Of a DNA stretch of 10,529 bases, positions 1-6,100 are shown one piece after another. The DNA comes from DATGQT01 sp033720695 (lineage in GTDB: Bacteria > Bacteroidota > Rhodothermia > Rhodothermales > Rubricoccaceae), in the NCBI GenBank assembly GCA_033720695.1, contig JAWWCA010000127.1, positions 1 to 10,529 on the forward strand, written 5' to 3'. Numbering within the stretch: the stretch's first letter is position 1; every line of letters begins with the position of its first letter. Both the position numbers and the translations under genes were made by a program. The notes beneath the pieces are model-generated. The model made no database searches and had not been told where the DNA came from. It saw nothing but the letters and a program-made list of their open reading frames with translations.

Positions 1-79
1 CGGTTGGCCCCCCCCGCGCCGGCCGGGGCACGGCAGACTGGATGTGGAGGCCGTAGGCGGCGTAGTCGTACACGCGCAC
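1..79 (-). CDS. N-terminal fragment of a putative HPr-kinase-like lasso-cluster protein (cut by window edge)
   Basis: Only the first 26 codons are in the window. The frame opens at GTG 79-77, immediately after an in-frame TGA at 82-80, so translation must start at this GTG or at the GTG at 73-71. The peptide begins VRVYDYAAYGLHIQSAVP. The pattern Y-x-A-Y/F-G-L-x-I-x-S-x-x-P is what I remember from the N-termini of HPr kinase/phosphorylase-like proteins in lasso-peptide clusters (PadeK type), where the enzyme phosphorylates the side chain of the C-terminal Ser of the precursor. The kinase P-loop would lie outside the window and cannot be checked. The gene starts 20 nt after the precursor stop on the same strand, which fits co-transcription. 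The adjoining precursor ends ...LSP, so a Ser is available as penultimate residue. The assignment rests on a short N-terminal pattern plus context. Another cluster protein is possible. Confidence 0.45.
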   Translation of the reverse strand, partial: MRVYDYAAYGLHIQSAVPRPARGGPT

Positions 80-99
80 TCAGCGAGCGGCGCGCACGC

Positions 100-303
100 T
101 CAGGGGCTCAGGCCCACGTTGCCACACGACCGGTGCGGCCGCTCCTCGCACCGCCGGAGGTTCCCCGACGTGCTGGTGAGCGCACCCACCGAGCCGTAGC
201 TGAAGAGGACGGGCGCTTCATAGGCGCGCCGGGCGGACGCTGCGGCGCGCGCGCCGGCGTCCGTCTCCGGAAGAGTGGTCATTCCTCTGTGGGTGTCGTT
301 CAT
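100..303 (-). CDS. Lasso peptide precursor (A), 67 aa, two-cysteine core
   Basis: Small ribosomal peptide expected to be cut and cyclised into a lasso. Residues 1-46 look like a leader and 47-67 like the core. The leader carries YEAPVL (28-33), matching the YxxPxL motif bound by B1-type recognition proteins, then Gly37 at the usual distance, and Thr45 at position -2 of the predicted cut. The core starts GNLRRCEE: Gly47 is core 1, with Glu53/Glu54 at core 7/8 as acceptors for the macrolactam. Cys52 (core 6) would lie in the ring and Cys60 (core 14) in the tail, as in class III lassos such as BI-32169. The core is basic (Arg at 4, 5, 9, 12; His at 11) and ends in Ser-Pro. The ATG at 303 has only a weak upstream AGG. 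A second ATG (residue 8) has AGAGGA directly adjacent, too close for a normal site. Y-to-core spacing is two residues longer than in lariatin, so a core start at Thr45 or Ser46 is a less likely alternative. The gene lies downstream of B1-B2, an uncommon order. Confidence 0.8.
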   Translation of the reverse strand: MNDTHRGMTTLPETDAGARAAASARRAYEAPVLFSYGSVGALTSTSGNLRRCEERPHRSCGNVGLSP

Positions 304-351
304 GTTGGAACCTGCGCGAGGCTGGGGGGAAGGGAGAGCTGGGCTCGCGAA

Positions 352-378
352 CGGTCGCTCAAGGGCGATCAGCGACCG
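352..378 (-). other. Stem-loop in the B2-precursor intergenic gap
   Basis: CGGTCGCT (352-359) and AGCGACCG (371-378) are perfect 8-bp inverted repeats around an 11-nt loop. Flanking G-T and A-T pairs can extend the stem to about 10. A smaller hairpin, CCGAG (384-388) with CTCGG (394-398), lies just upstream in the direction of transcription. Neither is followed by a T-run on the minus strand, so they do not look like ordinary terminators. They sit between B2 and the precursor, about 50-95 nt before its start codon, where they could stabilise or separate a precursor-only transcript. That role is inference. Confidence 0.5.
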
Positions 379-416
379 CTTCGCCGAGGAGGGCTCGGTG
401 AAAATGGCTTGATAGC

Positions 417-944
417 CTAACGTAAGGAAGAAGCCGGCGATCCGTCAAGGGTCTCGGCCCGTTCAGACTGCGCTTTTGGCGCAACCCCTGCGAGGGGCTG
501 CAGCTCACGGTAGCGCGCCGGGGACGTGCGGCTCCCCACGACGACGTAGCCCTCGCTCTCCACCCAGGCGTGGGCGAGCAGCCGCCCATCCGGTGCCTTG
601 GCCACACCGATGCGGAGGTGCGCAGGCACCCCACCCCGGCGCAGCAGGCGCTCCGTGACGAGGGCCTGGGCCAAGCAGGGGCGGTCTCCAAGCACCCAGC
701 GGCCGGCAGCCCGAACGGCCCAGGCCACTCTCCGACGATACGCCACCCCATCCGCAACCTGGAGGGGGCGGCGGTGTGGGCGCGCGAAGTACCTCCGTAC
801 CGTCGCGTAGGGCAGGGCAGTCAGCGCCGCACGCGCGCCGAGCAACCGGCAGGTCACCCCCACGAGCGCGAGGTGATCCGCGAGCGACAGCGACGCGAAC
901 GTCCGCAACCGATTGGCGAACGGCTTAGGATGCATCGTCTCCAT
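417..944 (-). CDS. Lasso peptide leader peptidase B2 (transglutaminase-like)
   Basis: Cysteine protease of the lasso B2 family (transglutaminase-core 3 fold, McjB C-terminal domain type), expected to remove the leader of the precursor delivered by B1. The 175-residue protein has the family layout. A hydrophobic helical N-terminus with LSLADHLALVG (20-30) is followed by a Leu/Ala/Arg-rich stretch, then a catalytic segment with Cys90 in GDRPCLAQALV, LLRRGGVPAHLRIGV (100-114) and His125 in AHAWVE. The third catalytic acid is not obvious; Glu129 or Glu131 sit near the usual place. The conserved part ends near YRELQP (145-150), and a 25-residue tail follows that shares sequence with a repeat elsewhere in the window. 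The ATG at 944 overlaps the end of B1 by 20 nt. An alternative ATG at 935, preceded by GGAG, would overlap by 11 nt. Either way it is translationally coupled to B1. The gene ends with TAG at 419-417. Confidence 0.85.
   Translation of the reverse strand: METMHPKPFANRLRTFASLSLADHLALVGVTCRLLGARAALTALPYATVRRYFARPHRRPLQVADGVAYRRRVAWAVRAAGRWVLGDRPCLAQALVTERLLRRGGVPAHLRIGVAKAPDGRLLAHAWVESEGYVVVGSRTSPARYRELQPLAGVAPKAQSERAETLDGSPASSLR
473..492. repeat. Copy 1 of a short dispersed repeat, inside the 3' end of B2
   Basis: CTTTTGGCGCAACCCCTGCG here matches 2749-2769 except for one extra G in the second copy. In B2 it encodes the start of the non-conserved C-terminal tail (reading AGVAPKAQ on the minus strand), directly after the end of the recognisable peptidase domain. 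This copy has lost the long palindrome seen in copy 2. Confidence 0.5.
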
Positions 945-1215
945 GGGTCTCGATCAGCTCGGCCTCGACCAGTTGCGCGAAGAAGCGGACGAGGTCCTCG
1001 GCCAGGGTCTCACGATCGGCGTCGAACTCCTCGTGCATCGTCTCGATGATCTCTCGGAGGCGGCGCGGCTGATGGGCCAGCGCGAAGGCGCGGGCACCCA
1101 CGTCGTTGAGCCCGAAGTATGCGCTCGTGTGCGGCGAGAGGATGACGGCCTCGCCGTCGAGCTCTGCCACGGAGAGGCCCTCCGCCGCGACCACCACCGT
1201 GTCTTCTGTGACCAT
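925..1215 (-). CDS. Lasso leader-recognition protein B1 (PqqD-like RRE)
   Basis: A 96-residue PqqD-like protein, the RiPP recognition element that grips the precursor leader (YxxPxL) and presents it to B2 and the cyclase. The sequence follows the family: a short strand at VVVAAEG (7-13), VAELDGEAVILSPHTSAYFGLNDVGARAFAL (16-46; the strand-turn-strand ending in a Tyr-x-x-Leu-Asn-x-x-Gly signature), then helices in RRLREIIETMHEEF (51-64) and RETLAEDLVRFFAQLVEAELI (68-88), which form the winged helix. The frame stays open far upstream, but recognisable homology begins only near the ATG at 1215, with a GTG directly before it. The ATG is therefore chosen and the true start could be a few codons earlier. 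No strong Shine-Dalgarno is seen. It overlaps B2 by 20 nt, which is typical of split B1/B2 systems. It lies 161 nt after the sugar transferase stop, with an inverted-repeat region between. Confidence 0.85.
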   Translation of the reverse strand: MVTEDTVVVAAEGLSVAELDGEAVILSPHTSAYFGLNDVGARAFALAHQPRRLREIIETMHEEFDADRETLAEDLVRFFAQLVEAELIETHGDDAS

Positions 1216-1260
1216 CACGTGCTTCGGCGTCGGCGACTGCCCTGGGTGACTTAAAGCGAA

Positions 1261-1306
1261 CCCGGCATCGTATCGTTTGGATGCCCGGACCGCCTGGAGG
1301 ATACGA
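1261..1306 (-). promoter_or_regulatory. Overlapping inverted repeats in the leader of the lasso B1 gene
   Basis: Two overlapping structures lie upstream of B1 and downstream of the sugar transferase. First, TCGTATC (1268-1274) and GATACGA (1300-1306) are a perfect 7-bp inverted repeat with a 25-nt spacer. Second, GGCATC/GATGCC arms (1264-1269 and 1280-1285) with a 10-nt loop can extend by two C-G pairs if one G is bulged. The two pairings share bases 1268-1274 and exclude each other. They could be an operator, a terminator of the upstream gene or an attenuator. No T-run makes a simple terminator convincing. Confidence 0.35.
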
Positions 1307-1376
1307 ACAAGCGCACCGGAGCCCCACAGCCTCCTCGTGCGCGTGGTCTCCGTGCAGCGTCGCCTCAGCGGCGCGG

Positions 1377-2561
1377 TTACTGGCTCCGGGCCCGCTCGAT
1401 GAGGATCCGCCACATCGCCCGCACGAAGTACCGGATGTCCGTCCGCACCGGATGCCGCTCGTAGGCTTCGAGGTACCGGCGCTCCGATTCGCAGATGGCC
1501 TCGAAGCCGCTCGGCAGGTCGGCGTAGAAGGGAGGAACCAGGCCGGGCTTGTGTCGGAGGCGCAGTTCGAGGAGTTCGGCGGGGTAGAGGCTGAGGTAGT
1601 GCCGGCTGAGGGGGCGGACCCCCACGAGCTTGAGATCGCCCTTGAGAAGGTTGAGCAGCATCGGCACTTCGTCGAGCCAGGTCTTCCGCATGAACCGGCC
1701 CCACGAGGTGATCCGGAAATCGTTGTTGAACTTGCCGTTGGAGGCGAGGGCGTTGGTCGCGTAGAGGTTGGCCTGGAGATACTCCGCGTACGGGTGCATG
1801 GTGCGGAGCTTGTAGAAGGAGCGGATCTGCCCCCCCCTCCCCACGCGCTCCATGGCGAACACGAACCCGCTCGCGGGCGGTGGCGCCTCACTGGGCAGGC
1901 CCCGCTTCTCCGCGATGAAGTGCAGCTCGTTTCCGGCCACCCAGTGCTCAAGGACTTCGAAGCCGCAGTACACGAGCCGCCCGAGGATCTCCGTCTTCGA
2001 GATCGCATGGCCGCGGCCCCGGGCCAGCCAGCGGTAGAGCCCGCGGGTCAGCGCCAGCTTCGGCAGAACACGGCGGTACAGGAAGTAGAGGACGTAGGCC
2101 GGCCACGCCAGCAGGCGCGAGCGCTCCGAGAAGTGCCGCCGCTTCACCTGGCCGCACGTCTCAACGCAACCGGTGTAGGTCCCCCCGACCGGGAGCCGCG
2201 CATTCACGGCACGGAAGAGCGCGTTGAGGTCGTCGGCGTCGTTGGCGCGGCGGAGGTTGGTGACGTGGCGGACGGGGAAGTCCGGGAGCGCCTCGATGTC
2301 GCTCGCCTCCGTGGCGGCCACGAAGAAGGTGCGCTCGGCTCCGGTGGGCGGCGCCTCCGGCCCTTGGGGCGCTCGCCCCGGCGTCGGGATCCGCCCGACC
2401 TCCCCAATGCGAGCGATGGCACGAGAGCCAGGCGTCGTCCCGGTGTAGGTCCAGGCCTTCGTGCTCCACGCGACCCCCGCGTGCTCCTTGGGCCACCTGA
2501 GCGCCTCAGCGTTCAGGTGGCCGATCAGAGCGCCGCTCTCGACCGTGTCCTTTTCCAGCAT
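1377..2561 (-). CDS. Sugar transferase with methyltransferase-like N-terminal half
   Basis: The C-terminal half (about 233-394) is a bacterial sugar transferase (polyprenyl-phosphate hexose-1-phosphate transferase family), which starts exopolysaccharide or O-antigen repeat assembly on the lipid carrier at the inner membrane. Visible motifs are FYKLRTMHPY (249-258), GKFNNDFRITSWGRFMRKTW (277-296), the catalytic Asp-Glu pair in LDEVP (296-300), LKGDLKLVGVRPLSRHY (306-322) and KPGLVPPFYADLP (338-350). The N-terminal half resembles the end of a methyltransferase fold (ALFRAVNARLPVGGTYTGCVE, residues 114-134), but no glycine-rich SAM loop is visible. A hydrophobic stretch (152-172) and ISKTEILGRLVYCGFEVL (187-204) link the halves. 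I recall this two-part arrangement from Bacteroidota sugar transferases lacking the multi-helix N-terminus of WcaJ/WbaP. The ATG at 2561 has no clear Shine-Dalgarno. The gene is co-directional with the lasso genes. Membership in a larger polysaccharide locus cannot be judged because no other such gene is in the window. Confidence 0.85.
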   Translation of the reverse strand: MLEKDTVESGALIGHLNAEALRWPKEHAGVAWSTKAWTYTGTTPGSRAIARIGEVGRIPTPGRAPQGPEAPPTGAERTFFVAATEASDIEALPDFPVRHVTNLRRANDADDLNALFRAVNARLPVGGTYTGCVETCGQVKRRHFSERSRLLAWPAYVLYFLYRRVLPKLALTRGLYRWLARGRGHAISKTEILGRLVYCGFEVLEHWVAGNELHFIAEKRGLPSEAPPPASGFVFAMERVGRGGQIRSFYKLRTMHPYAEYLQANLYATNALASNGKFNNDFRITSWGRFMRKTWLDEVPMLLNLLKGDLKLVGVRPLSRHYLSLYPAELLELRLRHKPGLVPPFYADLPSGFEAICESERRYLEAYERHPVRTDIRYFVRAMWRILIERARSQ

Positions 2562-2642
2562 GTTCTACCAGTTTTTGAAGCTCGGATTCACACGGGGAAA
2601 GAGACAGTGCCCCTTTAGTGTGGCGGACCCGCGAAAGCACGA

Positions 2643-2672
2643 TTGGAGGGAAGATGGGCTGACCGTTATGAT
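2643..2672 (+). promoter_or_regulatory. Possible promoter for the giant secreted protein
   Basis: TTGGAG (2643-2648) and TATGAT (2667-2672) are separated by 18 nt and resemble a sigma-70-like -35/-10 pair, with a good -10 and a poor -35. They lie in the AT-richer patch. They are about 490 nt before the start codon at 3162, which would give an unusually long 5' leader containing both hairpins. The Bacteroidota-type -7 element (TAnnTTTG) is not clearly present. This is weak evidence from pattern alone. Confidence 0.2.
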
Positions 2673-2691
2673 TCTAAAACCAGGCTCTAGA

Positions 2692-2713
2692 GGGGTGGTG
2701 CTCTCTCCACCCC
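2692..2713 (+). other. Hairpin (7-bp stem) in the intergenic region
   Basis: GGGGTGG (2692-2698) pairs perfectly with CCACCCC (2707-2713) around an 8-nt pyrimidine-rich loop. It is not followed by a T-run on either strand, so it is not a classic terminator. It would fall in the 5' leader of the downstream gene if the promoter upstream is real. Confidence 0.4.
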
Positions 2714-2748
2714 ACCTCACCTCAGCTTGCCCGCGCAGCCGGCATGCA

Positions 2749-2775
2749 CTTTTGGCGCAAGCCCCTGCGCCAAAA
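2749..2775. repeat. Copy 2 of the short dispersed repeat, forming a 10-bp palindrome
   Basis: TTTTGGCGCA (2750-2759) and TGCGCCAAAA (2766-2775) form a perfect 10-bp stem around AGCCCC. The first 21 bases (2749-2769) match the sequence at 473-492 in the 3' end of B2 with a single extra G. A/T pairs close the base of the stem, but the order is T-run then stem then A-run, opposite to an intrinsic terminator. Two copies 2.3 kb apart, one with an intact palindrome, suggest a small mobile or REP-like palindromic element. Confidence 0.5.
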
Positions 2776-3161
2776 ACCCACTACCGATCAAGCACCACCT
2801 GAGGTGATAGGGCCAACGGGCGCCCCTACACGGTGCAACCCTCGGCGACAACGCCGCCTCCCTCGGCAACCGCCCGGCGCGACGGCCTCTCCCCTCGTCA
2901 TCGCCGCGCGAGTGCGGCCCCTCCACGCGAGCCCATCCCTTGGAGGTGTGGGGCGGGATGCGTACTCTGTCCATGCGTCCCTGTCGCGGGAACGAAGGGG
3001 ACGGATCCGGGATGATCCTGGATCGCGATCGGCAGCCGCTCGGCCCATGGATCGGCCGGGCAGAGAGGATAGGGCCCGCTTGACTCTGCAGCCCCGACCA
3101 CAGCCTCCGCCTCCCCTGCCGCCAGCAGCGGGGACGCGCGGAGCGAGACGCCATCTGCGTC

Positions 3162-6100
3162 ATGACCGCCACGACCAAACCCCGTCCGCGGAGACTCCGG
3201 ATCCCACTCCGGCACGGCCGGCTCAGGCGTGTGTATCTGGCCCTTCTCGTTGGGGTCTGCGGCGCCTCCTCCGTGCTTGCGCAGTCCCCGCCCCCCTTCA
3301 GCGACAGCGGTCTCCAGGGAGCGATGCCGCAGTTCCCGACCTCGCTCCAGTTCGGCCCGGACGACCGGCTGTACGTCTCGACCCAGTTCGGCGACCTGTA
3401 CGCCTACACCGTCGTCCGCAACGGCGCCGATGACTACGTGGTCACGACGACGGAGCTCATCAACCTCGTCGCGGACGGGATCCCGAACCACGACGACGAC
3501 GGAACGCCGAGCACGGAGCCGCGGCGCCAGGTCACCGGGCTCCTCGTCGGCGGGACGGCACAGCAGCCGGTGCTCTACGTCACGTCCTCGGATCCCCGGA
3601 TCGGGGCCGGCGAGAACGGCGGTGACCAAGGCCTCGACACCAACTCCGGCATCCTCACCCGGCTCACCTGCACCAGCGGCATCGTCGGCGGCGTATGCCA
3701 GAACTGGCAGGAGGTCGACCTCCTGCGGGGCCTGCCCCGGTCCGAGGAGAACCACTCCTCGAACGGGATGGACCTCGACGCGGCCACGAACACGCTCTAC
3801 CTCACGAGTGGGGGGAGCGTCAACATGGGCGCGCCCAGCAACAACTTCGCCGGCACGACGGAATACTACCTCTCCGCCGCGATCCTCTCCGTAGACCTCG
3901 GGGCGCTTGAGGCCATGCCGGTCTTCACCGACCCCCGGAACGGCCGGGCGTTCGTCTACGACCTCCCCACCCTCGACGACCCGACGCGTCCCAACCTCGC
4001 CCCCGGCGACCCCGGGTACCCCTACGCCGCGGGCCACCCCTACCACGACGACGGGTACCTCGTGGACGTGGGCGACCCCTTTGGCGGCAACAACGGGCTG
4101 AACCAGGCGATCTCGGAGCCCGGCGGCCCCGTCCAGGTCTACTCCCCCGGCTACCGCAACGCCTACGACGTCGTCCTCACCGAGTCGGGCGACCTCTACA
4201 CCTGGGACAACGGCCCGAACACCGGTTGGGGCGGCACCGCCCACATCTACGCCAGCGACGGGACCTACAAGGGCTACGACCCCGCGCTCTTCGACCACGG
4301 CGCCGGCGACTACTGCACCAACGAGATCAACGAGGACGGCGCCCAGGGACACGGCGACCCCCTCAAGTTCATCTCGGACCCCGGGTATTACGGCGGCCAC
4401 CAGACGCCCATCCGCGCCTTCCCCGGCCTCTCGGGCGTCTACAACTACATCGAGGACGCCGACGGCGACTGGGTCCACGACGGCCCCCCCGGCGGCTACA
4501 GCTTCTACGACCTCCTCCCCAGCTGGCTCGACGCGGCCGACTTCCCCGATAACCCCGTCGAGTGCGCCTACACGTCGCTCGACGACGCCCTCGACACCAT
4601 CAACGCCTCGACGAACGGGCTCGCCGAGTACACCGCGTCCAACTTCGAGGGCGCGATGACGGGCGACCTTATCGCCGCCTCCTGGGGAGGCAACGTCTAC
4701 CGCTGCAAGCCCGACGGCGACGGCGGCCTCGTTGACCTCCCCGGCAGCGGGAGCGGCACCACCGAGGGCCTCTGCGAGGTGCTCTTCGGTGGCTTCGCGT
4801 ACCGGCCGCTCGACCTCACGGCGCAGGGCGACGGCGACGTCTTCGCCGGGACCATCTGGGCCGCCACGTATGGCGAGGACGCCGTCACCGTCTTCGAGCC
4901 CCAGGACTTCAGCGACTGCGACCCCTCCGACCCCGACGGCGACGCCGACGGCGACGGCTACACCAACGGCGACGAGCAGGACAACGGGACCAACCCCTGC
5001 AGCGCCGCGAACACGCCCAGCGACCACGACGGCGACTTCGTCTCCGACCTCAACGACCCCGACGACGACAACGACGCGACACCCGACGTCGACGACCCCT
5101 TCGCCCTCGACCCCGACGACGGCACCACGACTGGCCTCCCCCTCTCCTACCCCCTCTTCGCGGACGACCCCGGGACGGGCCTCTTTGGCGTCGGCTTCAC
5201 GGGGCTGATGCTGCCCGAGGACGGGGCCACGACGTGGCTCGACCTCTACGACGAGGCGAACCTCGCCGCCGGCGGCACGGCCGGCCTCTTCACCGTCGAG
5301 GAGGTCTCCCGGGGCGACGCCCTCGGCGCGGAGAACGCGCAGGACAACGGCTTCCTCTTCGGCGTCGACGTCGACACCGGCACGCCGCCGTTCGTGGTCC
5401 AGGTCCGGCTCTACCCCCCCTACTTCGCCGTCGGCGGCACGTCGCAGCCGCCCCAGGAGGGCCAGTCGTTCGGGTTCTTCGTCGGCACGGGCGGCCAGGA
5501 CGATTTCCTCAGGGTCGCCTTCAACGCCAACGGCGGCGTGGGCGGCATCGAGGTGGTGAAGGAGACCGGGGGGACCGCCACCCCTGCCCAGTACGCCAAC
5601 GGGGACTGGGGCGGCACCGACATCCTCTCGGCGTCCTCCGTCGACCTCCTCCTCCTCCTCGACCCGCAGGCGCTGACGGCGCAGCCGCGCATCGCGCTCA
5701 ACGGCAACCCGGCGGTCTTCGACCTCGGCGCCCCCATCGACCTGCCCGCTGGATGGCTCGACCCGAGCGATGGGCGAGGGCTCGCCGTGGGCACCGTCAG
5801 CACCGCCGGGCCGAACGCCCCGCTGTTCAGCGCCACCTGGGACGCGTTCGACGTCTTCGAGGCCCCCTCGCAGGCCCGCGCCCTCGTCCAGGTCACGCCC
5901 GCGGGCGGGATCAACGCCAGCACGTTCGGCGCCAACTCGATTTCGATCGAGAACCTCTCTGCGAGCGCCACCATCACCGGCGTCGTGTTCGACACCCGGA
6001 CGGGCCTGCTCCCCGACGTCGTCTTCGACCCCACCGGCGGTGCCGGCGACACCACGTTCAAGGACTTCACGCCCGACACCGAGGGCGGGACGGGCCAGAG

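Larger units (their letters stand above)
2562..3161. other. Divergent intergenic region between the sugar transferase and the giant secreted protein
   Basis: Six hundred nucleotides without a gene I can support. The part next to the sugar transferase (about 2570-2690) is richer in A and T than the rest of the window, as expected for promoters of the two divergent genes. Hairpins occur at 2692-2713 and 2750-2775, with a small palindrome CACCT-G-AGGTG at 2796-2806. Bases 2810-3161 are GC-rich. Their translations look like shadow frames, with Arg/Pro/Gly-rich composition and no recognisable domain. Confidence 0.6.

Noticed and set aside
4..420. 138-residue plus-strand open frame over the precursor
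   Set aside because: Arg/Gly-rich shadow. The minus strand encodes the lasso precursor with leader and core motifs.
925..1704. 259-residue version of the B1 gene starting at 1704
   Set aside because: The extra N-terminus overlaps the sugar transferase in another frame and is Arg/Pro/Ala-rich. Homology begins only at the ATG at 1215.
1281..2618. 445-residue plus-strand open frame opposite the sugar transferase
   Set aside because: The minus strand holds clear sugar transferase motifs; the plus-strand product has no domain.
2750..2775. Palindrome as an intrinsic terminator
   Set aside because: The T-run precedes the stem and the A-run follows it on both strands, the reverse of a terminator.
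2717..3178. 153-residue minus-strand open frame in the divergent intergenic region
   Set aside because: It overlaps the start of the giant gene, has a composition typical of GC-rich spacer, and shows no domain. Its C-terminal part is the palindromic repeat.
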